In this document: piece by piece, positions 21,086-29,961 of the stretch
Layout: each line of letters starts with the position of its first letter
Position numbering within the stretch: the stretch's first letter is position 1
DNA from: an uncultured Alphaproteobacteria bacterium
GTDB lineage: Bacteria; Pseudomonadota; Alphaproteobacteria; Micavibrionales; CSBR16-224
Assembly: GCA_950054485.1 (NCBI GenBank)
Contig: CATLPD010000001.1
Location: 310,001 to 374,000, forward strand
Direction of reading: 5' to 3'
DNA length: 64,000 bases
Made by a program: the position numbers and the translations under genes
The notes under the pieces: model-generated
What the model was told of the DNA's origin: nothing
The model's database searches: none
The model's input: only the letters and a program-made list of their open reading frames with translations

Positions 21086-21114
21086 GGGCGGTCCCTTTGG
21101 GGGCCGCTTTTTTT
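21086..21114 (+). terminator. Rho-independent terminator
   Basis: GGGCGGTCCCTTTGGGGGCCGCTTTTTTT. Confidence 0.8.
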
Positions 21115-21201
21115 ATGGGGCAATTAAGGGGGCGCAAAGAAAACTATGGCGAAACATTATTACCCAAATGCAAAAAAGTTAAGAATAATTTAACATAACA
21201 C

Positions 21202-21230
21202 TTGACAAATATTCTGGAAAATGGTTTACT
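21202..21230 (+). promoter_or_regulatory. Sigma70-like promoter TTGACA-17-TTTACT
   Basis: TTGACA 21202-21207, 17-bp spacer, TTTACT 21225-21230, upstream of the response regulator gene. Confidence 0.6.
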
Positions 21231-21264
21231 AAATATTAAGGGAGATAAACAAAATGTTAACCAG

Positions 21265-21302
21265 CACAAAATCCCGGGGCGAAAGTCGCAAAAGATTTTG
21301 TG
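21265..21302 (+). promoter_or_regulatory. Structured 5' leader element (perfect 9-bp outer stem with nested hairpin)
   Basis: CACAAAATC-ccggggcgaaagtcgcaaaa-GATTTTGTG; inner GCGA-AAG-TCGC or GGC-GAAA-GTC hairpin. Confidence 0.5.
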
Positions 21303-21338
21303 AATAACATTAAAGAAACAGACATAAAGGGGATTAAA

Positions 21339-21794
21339 ATGTCACGTATTCTTATCGCAGAACATAACCAGGAAGTTTCGAAATTTATTAAGAAACAATT
21401 TCGCGGTTCGCACTATCAACTGGACATGAAAACACAAAGCATCGACGCATGGCGCGCCATCGGAAACGAAGATTACGATGTGCTGATGATCGACATCATG
21501 ATGCCTGGAATTGACGGCTTCGTATTGGCGCAAAAAGCGCTGAAACTAAATCCTGGTATGACCATTATCTTTATCACAGGATTTGCGGCTGTCGCCATGG
21601 ACACATATAACACACCGACATATGCACCGCGCCCGATGACATCAAAGCCATTCCATCTGCGCGACATCATGGGACGCATCCGCTTTTACATGGGCGAAGC
21701 CGACCTGCCGTTTGACAGCATCTATGCCCACCAGCACCGCGATGCAGTCGCACAGGATAACGTTATCTATGCACAATTCGGACAGACAAACTAA
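21339..21794 (+). CDS. cpdR: CpdR-like single-domain response regulator
   Basis: SRILIAEHNQEVSKFI, VLMIDIMMPGIDGF, TIIFITGFAAVAMDTYN ... SKPFHLRDIM resembles alphaproteobacterial CpdR. Confidence 0.7.
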   Translation: MSRILIAEHNQEVSKFIKKQFRGSHYQLDMKTQSIDAWRAIGNEDYDVLMIDIMMPGIDGFVLAQKALKLNPGMTIIFITGFAAVAMDTYNTPTYAPRPMTSKPFHLRDIMGRIRFYMGEADLPFDSIYAHQHRDAVAQDNVIYAQFGQTN

Positions 21795-21799
21795 AAGGA

Positions 21800-21833
21800 A
21801 TTTTGCCAAAGAGATTTTGCCAAAGAAATTTTG
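21800..21833. repeat. Short tandem repeat, 14-bp unit ATTTTGCCAAAGAR, about 2.4 copies
   Basis: ATTTTGCCAAAGAG ATTTTGCCAAAGAA ATTTTG directly after the cpdR-like stop. Confidence 0.75.
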
Positions 21834-21939
21834 TTAGCCACAAAATAACACAGCCAGCTTTAAGCGAAGCGGTAATAAAAAAAATAACGATGTGGGTTCC
21901 TCGCTTATATCCCCAACTTTAGAAGACCCACACAATCTT

Positions 21940-21968
21940 GAGGCCTCCCCACGGAGGCCTCTTTTTTT
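21940..21968 (+). terminator. Rho-independent terminator
   Basis: GAGGCCTCC-CCAC-GGAGGCCTC-TTTTTTT, perfect 9-bp stem. Confidence 0.92.
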
Positions 21969-22548
21969 ATCTTCTTCTATGCAAGATACCCCGAACGTTT
22001 GAAATTGTTTCGGGCGAAGGGCGCCAAAACATGGTCCCGCATACAGCCTCGATATCTTTGGTCGAATCTTTATAACGACTATCATTCAAGGCATTTGGCA
22101 AATCTTTCAGAAAAAACTGTATATCACTGGGATTAAATTCATCCCCGACCCCCATAATCGCATGATATAACGGAGTATAATAAGGGCTTTGATAATAGGA
22201 AGCATCAAGGTCGATATCATTTAATACAGCGTTTAATCCGCATATGCCTGACCACACCTGTTCCAACAAATTTTGATAGGTTTCTTGCGGCAGATTACCG
22301 CTGCGCGCCAGAAACAGCGCGCACATTGCAAAATCCTGCAATAAATCGACATCAACACCTTCGGGCAATTCATATCCGCCCAGAATACAGCTCATATCAT
22401 TTTCTTGCGCGAAATCGATGGCGGGGTGTGAATGAACGCCTAAACGAAAAGACACGTCGTTAAACGCTATTTTCAAGCCGCCAAAAAGTTTTTCACTGCC
22501 CAGTTTTTCAACAGCATGGTCAATGGTGTTTTGTAAGGTATCTCTCAT
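21967..22548 (-). CDS. Hypothetical protein
   Basis: ORF; likely start MRDTLQNTIDHAVEKLG; no recognised family. Confidence 0.6.
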   Translation of the reverse strand: MRDTLQNTIDHAVEKLGSEKLFGGLKIAFNDVSFRLGVHSHPAIDFAQENDMSCILGGYELPEGVDVDLLQDFAMCALFLARSGNLPQETYQNLLEQVWSGICGLNAVLNDIDLDASYYQSPYYTPLYHAIMGVGDEFNPSDIQFFLKDLPNALNDSRYKDSTKDIEAVCGTMFWRPSPETISNVRGILHRRR

Positions 22549-22587
22549 AGGGCACCCTAACATATAATTTACGTTATGAAAAGTTTA

Positions 22588-23502
22588 TTATTTAGGGCTC
22601 GGGATTTTACCCGATGGCCTTTTAACCACGCCGTCTAGCGGATTGGGTGGACCGGACTGTCCATAGGTCACGAAATCATCCAACAGATTTTTCAAACTAT
22701 ATTGCGCATTATATCCAATCAGTTTTTCAGCATCATCACTGCCCAGAATGCTGGGGCAGCGTTCGATATTGATTCCTGCGTCCTTGGCCTTTTTGACAAT
22801 ATCCCCGCCATATGTGTGGGCCGGCACGTTATCAGACCAGTTTTCAATATCCTGCACGCTATATTCATAGGCCCCGTCGATGGTTAAAATTTGTGCGGGC
22901 TCGTCCGGTTTATGTGTTTTCAGGAAATTGACCGCTTTCAAGGTCGCATCACACACATCAAAAATATGTACAGCCCCTTTGACGAACCAATTCGCCCAGC
23001 CGGTGAAATCATCATATACGCTGCGATTCCACGGTGGAATAAAACCGCGCGGACGCAGTGTTAAAATATCCATATCATGTCGGTGCGCATAGGCGCGGGC
23101 CATTTCTTCATTCAAAATCTTGGTATGCCCATAGGTATCATATCGGTTGGATGTACTGGTGCTGGAAATCAAAACCACCTTTTTAACGCCCGCATCTGCG
23201 GCGGCCTGAAAGACATTCAGGGTTCCGGTCACATTCAGATCATGGAAATCATAGGCTGTTTTCCCCTGTTCTTCGTGGATACCGTGAAAGGCGGCAATAT
23301 GGACGACGCAATCAATATCATGCATCGCGCGCTTTACGGTATCACGGTCGGTGATTGATCCTTTGATGAAATCGACTTTATTTTTCAGTGTTACGTGCGG
23401 TACCGCCAAATCAAGGATAACAACATCGTCACCCTGTTTTAAAAGGTCGCGGGCCAATATACCGCCCATGTCGCCGGACCCGCCCGTTAAAATAACCCGC
23501 AT
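22588..23502 (-). CDS. NAD-dependent epimerase/dehydratase (extended SDR)
   Basis: MRVILTGGSGDMGGILARDLLKQGDDVVILDL, YGHTKILNEEMARAYA. Confidence 0.88.
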   Translation of the reverse strand: MRVILTGGSGDMGGILARDLLKQGDDVVILDLAVPHVTLKNKVDFIKGSITDRDTVKRAMHDIDCVVHIAAFHGIHEEQGKTAYDFHDLNVTGTLNVFQAAADAGVKKVVLISSTSTSNRYDTYGHTKILNEEMARAYAHRHDMDILTLRPRGFIPPWNRSVYDDFTGWANWFVKGAVHIFDVCDATLKAVNFLKTHKPDEPAQILTIDGAYEYSVQDIENWSDNVPAHTYGGDIVKKAKDAGINIERCPSILGSDDAEKLIGYNAQYSLKNLLDDFVTYGQSGPPNPLDGVVKRPSGKIPSPK

Positions 23503-23586
23503 GTTTTTCTCCTTATTTTGCGTCTGTATATTGACAGATATGCTGTGGTTTTGTAAATACTAACGACTCTTACCATTTTCGGTTAG

Positions 23587-23661
23587 GGGCGTATAGCTCA
23601 GCGGGAGAGCGCTGCCTTGACATGGCAGAGGTCACAAGTTCAATCCTTGTTACGCCCACCA
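23587..23661 (+). tRNA. tRNA-Val(GAC), CCA encoded
   Basis: GGGCGTA/TACGCCC acceptor, D-arm GCTC..GAGC, anticodon loop CTGCC-TTGACAT-GGCAG, T-arm, 3' ACCA. Confidence 0.95.
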
Positions 23662-23713
23662 TTTTCTTGTACCTTGTACCTTATATCTTTAAGTTATAAG
23701 GGATTTATAAAAA

Positions 23714-23902
23714 ATGGTTAGACTCGCATTTGTTCTCTTAATATTTACATTATCTGCCTGCAGTCACGTCAATCTTACCCCTGAAGCACGTGAACAGCAG
23801 TGTCTTGACTACGGCTTTGAAAAAGGAACACCGGAATATGCGGAATGTGACCAGAAGGAACGCCAATTGGCGCAAGATTTTCTTTGGGGTGATGATGACT
23901 AG
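23714..23902 (+). CDS. Small putative lipoprotein
   Basis: MVRLAFVLLIFTLSACSHVNLTPEAREQQCLDYG; lipobox LSAC. Confidence 0.7.
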   Translation: MVRLAFVLLIFTLSACSHVNLTPEAREQQCLDYGFEKGTPEYAECDQKERQLAQDFLWGDDD

Positions 23903-24539
23903 AGAAATAATATTTGTTTTTTTTGTCGCTGTTCTCGTCATTGCAAATGCAACTGTTGCCGATGCCCGCCCGGTATCCTACCCCGGCGGGTGGACGATGA
24001 TGTTCATGAACAACGGGGATGCGAATACCGCGCACCTGCATTATTCGCCTACTGCGAAATATTCGGTCGGCTACAAGTTCGAGCATTGGCGCGACCGCGG
24101 CTTTAATTTAAACGCCGCGCAATTGAATGGTCTGGTCAAGCGCTGGAACGAAAAAGACAGTCAGGCCAATTTTTACGTCAAGGGTGGCATCGGTATTGCC
24201 AGCGAACGCGGCACTTCAAACGACGATATGGCCGGCTTTGCAGGTATTTCAACCGATTGGGAAAACCGCCGCCTGTTTTTCCAATACGAAAACCGCTATA
24301 CCGAAGCCGGCAACATTGATGATTTCTTTGGGCAATCCGCGCGCGTCGGCTGGGCCCCCTATGAGGGGGATTACGGCGATTTGCACACATGGCTGATGGT
24401 CGAGGTCGATCACAGCCCCGAAAGCGAGGATAGTTTCACCGTCACCCCGCTGATGCGTTTTTTCAAAGGCGTCCACTTGGTCGAGGCCGGAATGAGCAAT
24501 CAGGGGGAAGCCCTATTCAACTACGTATTAAGATACTGA
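23892..24539 (+). CDS. Exported protein, probable outer-membrane beta-barrel
   Basis: Start MMTREIIFVFFVAVLVIANATVADA signal peptide; alternating aromatic strands ending in LFNYVLRY. Confidence 0.6.
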   Translation: MMTREIIFVFFVAVLVIANATVADARPVSYPGGWTMMFMNNGDANTAHLHYSPTAKYSVGYKFEHWRDRGFNLNAAQLNGLVKRWNEKDSQANFYVKGGIGIASERGTSNDDMAGFAGISTDWENRRLFFQYENRYTEAGNIDDFFGQSARVGWAPYEGDYGDLHTWLMVEVDHSPESEDSFTVTPLMRFFKGVHLVEAGMSNQGEALFNYVLRY

Positions 24540-24555
24540 GAGAAAGGATAAAAAG

Positions 24556-24948
24556 ATGAAAAAAATAATTTTTATGTTTACAGCCCTGATGGTCAGCTTT
24601 GCCATTTCGGCACAAGCCCAAAGCATGACGGGCACACATGCCGAACACGGCGATCATGACAATCACGCCCATGTCGAACAGCCATTGGTTCAAGGCGCTC
24701 AAGACGATAAAACCGTCGCGGGTGATGTTCATGTCAGCGTCAAAGGTCTGGTCTGCGATTTCTGTGCCCGTGCGCTTGAAAAGGTTTTCGGCAAACAGGA
24801 AGCTGTAAATGACATCGATGTTGATCTGGACAACAAACTGATCACGATTGATTTTAAAGACGGCCAAAGCCTGAATGATGACACGATCCGCGCCCTGATT
24901 CAGGATTCAGGATATAACGTCGAGAATATCCACCGTGTCACAGAATAA
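24556..24948 (+). CDS. Periplasmic heavy-metal-associated (HMA) domain protein
   Basis: VHVSVKGLVCDFCARALEKVFGKQEAVNDIDVDLDNKLITIDFKDG with CxxC; His-rich N-terminal segment. Confidence 0.8.
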   Translation: MKKIIFMFTALMVSFAISAQAQSMTGTHAEHGDHDNHAHVEQPLVQGAQDDKTVAGDVHVSVKGLVCDFCARALEKVFGKQEAVNDIDVDLDNKLITIDFKDGQSLNDDTIRALIQDSGYNVENIHRVTE

Positions 24949-25333
24949 AAAACCGGTATCCTGGACGGATACGATTGCCCCGACGCTCAGCCTTTTTACC
25001 AGTGCGGGCACATTAATTTGTTGTGCCCTGCCTGCGCTGTTGGTCACATTGGGCATGGGGGCGGCCCTCGCCGGATTTGTCAGTGCGGTGCCCTGGATTA
25101 CAGCCGTTTCTGAATATAAGGAATGGGTTTTCGCCATTGCCGGTGTTATGCTGACGCTGTCGGCTATTCTGCAATGGCGCGGCCGCAATGCGCCGTGCCC
25201 CGCCGACCCCGTCAAGGCCAAGGCCTGTATGCGCCTCAGGCGCGTCAGCTGGGTCATTTTGATTGTATCCGCCCTGATCTATCTGACAGGTTTCTTTTTC
25301 GCCTTTCTGGCCGCCGACATCTTTTACGGTTAG
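24935..25333 (+). CDS. MerT-like small membrane transporter
   Basis: SLFTSAGTLICCALPALLVTLGMGAALAGF: vicinal CC in the first TM helix. Confidence 0.65.
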   Translation: MSQNKKPVSWTDTIAPTLSLFTSAGTLICCALPALLVTLGMGAALAGFVSAVPWITAVSEYKEWVFAIAGVMLTLSAILQWRGRNAPCPADPVKAKACMRLRRVSWVILIVSALIYLTGFFFAFLAADIFYG

Positions 25334-25380
25334 GGAACTTTAGCCTGCGCCTTCCGTATAATAGTTAAAGGGAGGCCGAA

Positions 25381-25887
25381 ATGGGATATTCAAGATTTTT
25401 CGCCATGATCGTAACATCTACAATCGTGATGTTCGCTCTGATGTATTTAAATACCTATGCCTTGGACCACGTTTTTTTCAGCGAAACACGTACCTACATG
25501 GCGATTTACATGGGCAGTGCCATGGCCATCATCATGCTGGCTTTTATGCTGGGCATGTATAAAAAAAACAAACTCAACATCATGATTTTCATCCTCAGTA
25601 CCGCCGTTTTTGCCGGGTCATTATTTCTGGTGCGATCGCAAACGACCATTCAGGATCAATCATGGATGAGCGCCATGATCCCCCACCATTCCATCGCCAT
25701 CCTGACCAGTGAACGCGCCAATATTACAGATGTACGTGTCAAAAAACTGGCGGACGAAATTATAAAAGCCCAACGCCGCGAGATTAAAGAAATGCAGTGG
25801 CTGCTGGAAGATATCAGTGAAAACGGCGAAGCCGGCGATGTCGCCACCGCAGAAATGCGCCCCGTTCCCGATTTCAGCGCAAATTAA
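25381..25887 (+). CDS. DUF305-domain membrane protein
   Basis: SAMIPHHSIAILTSERANITDVRVKKLADEIIKAQRREIKEMQWLL. Confidence 0.85.
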   Translation: MGYSRFFAMIVTSTIVMFALMYLNTYALDHVFFSETRTYMAIYMGSAMAIIMLAFMLGMYKKNKLNIMIFILSTAVFAGSLFLVRSQTTIQDQSWMSAMIPHHSIAILTSERANITDVRVKKLADEIIKAQRREIKEMQWLLEDISENGEAGDVATAEMRPVPDFSAN

Positions 25888-25974
25888 TGCGCCTTGCAAA
25901 GAACATGCATTCCATCTATCGTGATATATAAATTAACGAATATGCTTTAAGCACGTGAAGATCTATAGGTTGCT

Positions 25975-26343
25975 ATGCAAAAAACACTTTTCGAGCGTAT
26001 CGGCGGCCAAAGCGCCGTCGAAGCGACTGTCACCAAACTGTATGAAAAGCTTTTGAACGACCCGGCGTTGGCGCCGTTTTTTTCAGACGCCAATATGGCG
26101 GAACTGCATCGCAGCCAATCCGCTTTTGTCACGATGGCCTTTGGCGGCCCCCATCATTATAAATCACTCGATCTGCGCGCAGTGCATTTGGACGCACGCC
26201 TGAACGGTCTGGGTCATGCGCATTTTGATGCCACATTGGCACATTTGCAGAATGCCATGCGCGAATTGGATGTACCCGAGGACATGATCCTTGAAGCCAG
26301 TGAAATTGTTGAAAGCACACGCCGGGACGTATTAAATCTGTAG
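25975..26343 (+). CDS. Group 1 truncated hemoglobin
   Basis: TLFERIGGQSAVEATVTKLYEKLLNDPALAPFF ... HLDARLNGLGHAHFDATLAHL. Confidence 0.92.
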   Translation: MQKTLFERIGGQSAVEATVTKLYEKLLNDPALAPFFSDANMAELHRSQSAFVTMAFGGPHHYKSLDLRAVHLDARLNGLGHAHFDATLAHLQNAMRELDVPEDMILEASEIVESTRRDVLNL

Positions 26344-26351
26344 GAAACTTC

Positions 26352-27194
26352 ATGACAAAAAAAATATCATATCAGGGACAACCCGGCGCCTATTCCGATC
26401 TGGCCTGCGGGCAGGCCTGCCCGAATTTTGAACCCTTGCCGTGCCCGACTTTTCAGGATGCGATCAATGCCACGCGCGATGCCAATGCTGATCTGGCAAT
26501 GATCCCGATTGATAATTCGCTGGCGGGCCGTGTTGCCGATATTCACCGTCTGCTGCCCGAAAGCGGCCTTTATATTATCGGTGAACATTATCTGCCGATC
26601 CATCATTGTCTGATGTCCGTATCATCCGCGGATATTCAATCTATTACCGAAGTTTACAGCCATGTTCATGCCTTGCCGCAATGTGAAAAGCTGATTAAAG
26701 AGCTCGGCCTGAAACCGATTGTCTACGGCGATACGGCCCTGTCGGCAAAGTTTGTCGCAGAGAAAGACGAGCCGCACCGCGCCGCCATTGCATCGCCTGT
26801 GGCCGCTGAAATTTACGGGCTTAAGGTTTTGCGCGAAAACGTCGAAGATCTGGAGAATAACACAACACGCTTTGTGATCCTGAGCCGTGAAGCCGATATC
26901 CCGAAATATGATCCGTCCAAATCCTATGTGACATCGATGATTTTCCGTCTGCGCAGTTTGCCTGCGGTTTTATACAAATGCCTGGGTGGCTTTGCCACAA
27001 ACGGTATTAACCTGACCAAGCTGGAAAGCTATATGGTCGAAGGGCAGTTCGACAAGGTTGAATTTTATTGCGATGTCGAGGCCCATATTGATGATCCGCG
27101 TATGGGATACGCCCTTGAGGAATTATCATTTTATACCGACGATATCCGCAATCTTGGCACCTATCCGGCCAACGCCTTCCGTCTGGCGGGCTGA
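26352..27194 (+). CDS. pheA: Prephenate dehydratase
   Basis: ISYQGQPGAYSDLACGQACP, PIDNSLAGRVADIHRLL, NTTRFVILSR, C-terminal ACT domain. Confidence 0.95.
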   Translation: MTKKISYQGQPGAYSDLACGQACPNFEPLPCPTFQDAINATRDANADLAMIPIDNSLAGRVADIHRLLPESGLYIIGEHYLPIHHCLMSVSSADIQSITEVYSHVHALPQCEKLIKELGLKPIVYGDTALSAKFVAEKDEPHRAAIASPVAAEIYGLKVLRENVEDLENNTTRFVILSREADIPKYDPSKSYVTSMIFRLRSLPAVLYKCLGGFATNGINLTKLESYMVEGQFDKVEFYCDVEAHIDDPRMGYALEELSFYTDDIRNLGTYPANAFRLAG

Positions 27195-27265
27195 AATTAA
27201 GCGCTGGATATAGGAAAAGTCCTATGTTAGCCTTAAGGCAGAGAAATTTACAAAGGATCAAACCC

Positions 27266-27460
27266 ATGGCAACACATGCAGAACTGGCCGCAAAACTTCT
27301 ACGCGACGCCGCAAATTTTTTCAGAAATGTCGGCGAACAAAACCCGCCGCTAAAAGACCAGATGTCGGATAATGCCGATGTTTATGATCAAGTCGCAGCT
27401 CTGGTTGAAACAAACCCGACGGGCGAACTTGAAATGCAGGACGCCCCCGAAGAAAAATAA
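27266..27460 (+). CDS. Small hypothetical protein
   Basis: MATHAELAAKLLRDAANFFRNVGEQNPPLKDQM; RBS-like AAAGGA upstream. Confidence 0.65.
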   Translation: MATHAELAAKLLRDAANFFRNVGEQNPPLKDQMSDNADVYDQVAALVETNPTGELEMQDAPEEK

Positions 27461-27559
27461 ACAAAATCTGGCGCGCAGGCTTTATTTCTGCTAGACTATA
27501 TCTGTTCAAACGTCGCATTTCCGCGGCACCTATCTGATATTCAGGGATACCATAGCGTC

Positions 27560-29947
27560 ATGAGCCAAAACGCCCGTTCTGCGTCGTCCAGACGTAATTC
27601 AAAAAAGAAACAACCGTTATTTCCACCTGCCGTACACCAATTTCTGGCACGCCGCCTGACCGATGGCATCGGCGCCTTGCATATTCTGGTTGGCGGCTTT
27701 ATTTTACTGGCACTGGGCAGTTATAACCCGTCCGACATTTCCATGAATGCAATCGGTAGCGCGCCTGAAACGCAGAACCTGATGGGCGATACGGGGGCTT
27801 TTACCGCTGACCTTTTACTGCAAAGCTTTGGTTTTGCCGCACTTTTTATTCCCGTTTTAATCGGATTCTGGGGACTTCGCATTTTACGCCGCACACCCCA
27901 AACGCGCCTTGCCGTTCGTCTAACGGGGATGTTACTGGGTGTTTTATTTCTATCGATTGCCCTCGCGTTTTTTAACACGCCGTCTGTCTGGCAGGCGACC
28001 GCGCATATCGCGGGCAGTGCCGGCGTTTTACTGTTCAACAAACTGACCAGCCTGATACACGGCATCATACCCGATTACGCAGCCCTCAGCATATTTCTGA
28101 CGACATTCCTGTTCGCAATTACAGCGCTGATGGCAGGTTTCGGCCTGAATATCGGCGAATGGAAAACCGTTAAGGCCAATACAGCAAACGCCCTTCAGGC
28201 GACATCCTATTTTATCAAATCGAATTTCTATCGCCTGATGCGCTGGCACGAACATTATGAAGCGCTGGAAGATGCGCATGACGACGAAGATGCCGCACCG
28301 CGCCGTAAGGCCCCCGTGATATCAACACCAAGCCCGGCAAAACAAACCGTTGCCAAAATGAAAATCGAGGCGCCCAAGAAAACCGCCAGTGGCAAGCGCG
28401 AAGCGGTTGAAAAACAGCCGAAATTGCGCCTGTCTGATGATACGGATTGGGAATTGCCCCCGATCAGCCTGCTACAAGAAGTTCCCGCCGAAGAACGCCA
28501 GAACATTGACGAAAAAGCCCTGCAACAAAATGCGGAGCTGCTGGCCAGCGTCCTGAATGACTTTAATATCGAAGGCGAGATCATCAAGGTCAACCCCGGC
28601 CCGATCGTGACATTGTATGAATTCGAGCCCGCCCCCGGCACCAAATCATCCCGCATCATTAATCTGGCCGATGATATTGCACGGTCCATGTCGGCAACAT
28701 CTGTACGTGTGGCGGTTATCCCGGGTAAAAATGCGCTGGGTATTGAAATGCCGAACCTGACGCGCGAGACGATTTATATGCGCGAAATGCTGGATTCCCG
28801 TGCCTATGAAATGACATCTGCGAAACTGCCGTTGATCCTGGGTAAAGATATCGGGGGCGAACCTGTGATTGCGGATCTGGCGCGTATGCCGCACCTGTTG
28901 GTTGCGGGTACGACGGGTTCAGGTAAATCGGTTTCGATCAATACGATGTTATTATCATTGTTATATCGTTATTCGCCCGAACAATGCCGCCTTATCATGA
29001 TTGACCCCAAAATGCTGGAATTGTCAGTCTATGATGATATTCCACATCTGTTAACGCCTGTTGTAACCGAACCGCACAAGGCGATTACAGCGTTGAAATG
29101 GGCGGTACATGAAATGGAAGACCGCTATCGTGCGATGTCCAAACTGGGTGTACGTAACATTGACGGCTATAACAAACGCATCCGCGAGGCCCAGAAAACC
29201 GGCGAGATCATTATGCACAAGGTGCAAACAGGATTTGATCCTGAAACGGGCAAACCGATGTTTGAAGAACAGCCGATCAACCTGATCGAGCTGCCGTTTA
29301 TTGTTATGATCGTTGATGAATTTGCCGATCTGATGCTGGTGGCGGGGAAAGAAGTTGAAAACGCAATTCAGCGTCTGGCACAAATGGCGCGTGCGGCCGG
29401 AATTCATTTGATTTTGGCAACCCAGCGCCCGTCGGTGGATGTGATTACAGGTGTGATCAAGGCAAACTTTCCAACCCGCATTTCGTTCTCGGTGACATCG
29501 AAAATCGACTCCCGCACCATTTTAGGTGACGGCGGTGCCGAACAGCTCTTGGGTATGGGGGATATGCTGTATATGGCATCCGGTGGCAAGATCAAACGTG
29601 TCCACGGCCCATTTGTAGATGACGACGAGGTTGAACAGGTTGTATCTTTCCTGCAGGATCAGGGCGAACCCGAATATATCGACAGTGTTACACACGATAA
29701 CGACGGCGGATTTGATTCCATCAGCGGGATTTCCAGCGGCGATCGTGACGGATACGACGAATTATATGACGAAGCCGTTCAGATTGTGATCACTGAAAAA
29801 AAGGCCTCGACCAGTTATATCCAGCGCCGTCTGCAAATCGGTTATAACCGCGCCGCGCGTATCATCGAACAGATGGAGGCTGACGGCTTGATCAGCGCCG
29901 CCAACCACGTCGGTAAACGCGACATCTTGCTGGAGACGGTGGAATAG
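27560..29947 (+). CDS. ftsK: DNA translocase FtsK
   Basis: Four-TM N-terminus, HLLVAGTTGSGKSVSINTMLLSLLYR, C-terminal gamma domain. Confidence 0.97.
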   Translation: MSQNARSASSRRNSKKKQPLFPPAVHQFLARRLTDGIGALHILVGGFILLALGSYNPSDISMNAIGSAPETQNLMGDTGAFTADLLLQSFGFAALFIPVLIGFWGLRILRRTPQTRLAVRLTGMLLGVLFLSIALAFFNTPSVWQATAHIAGSAGVLLFNKLTSLIHGIIPDYAALSIFLTTFLFAITALMAGFGLNIGEWKTVKANTANALQATSYFIKSNFYRLMRWHEHYEALEDAHDDEDAAPRRKAPVISTPSPAKQTVAKMKIEAPKKTASGKREAVEKQPKLRLSDDTDWELPPISLLQEVPAEERQNIDEKALQQNAELLASVLNDFNIEGEIIKVNPGPIVTLYEFEPAPGTKSSRIINLADDIARSMSATSVRVAVIPGKNALGIEMPNLTRETIYMREMLDSRAYEMTSAKLPLILGKDIGGEPVIADLARMPHLLVAGTTGSGKSVSINTMLLSLLYRYSPEQCRLIMIDPKMLELSVYDDIPHLLTPVVTEPHKAITALKWAVHEMEDRYRAMSKLGVRNIDGYNKRIREAQKTGEIIMHKVQTGFDPETGKPMFEEQPINLIELPFIVMIVDEFADLMLVAGKEVENAIQRLAQMARAAGIHLILATQRPSVDVITGVIKANFPTRISFSVTSKIDSRTILGDGGAEQLLGMGDMLYMASGGKIKRVHGPFVDDDEVEQVVSFLQDQGEPEYIDSVTHDNDGGFDSISGISSGDRDGYDELYDEAVQIVITEKKASTSYIQRRLQIGYNRAARIIEQMEADGLISAANHVGKRDILLETVE

Positions 29948-29961
29948 TCTAAGCTCTTTGG

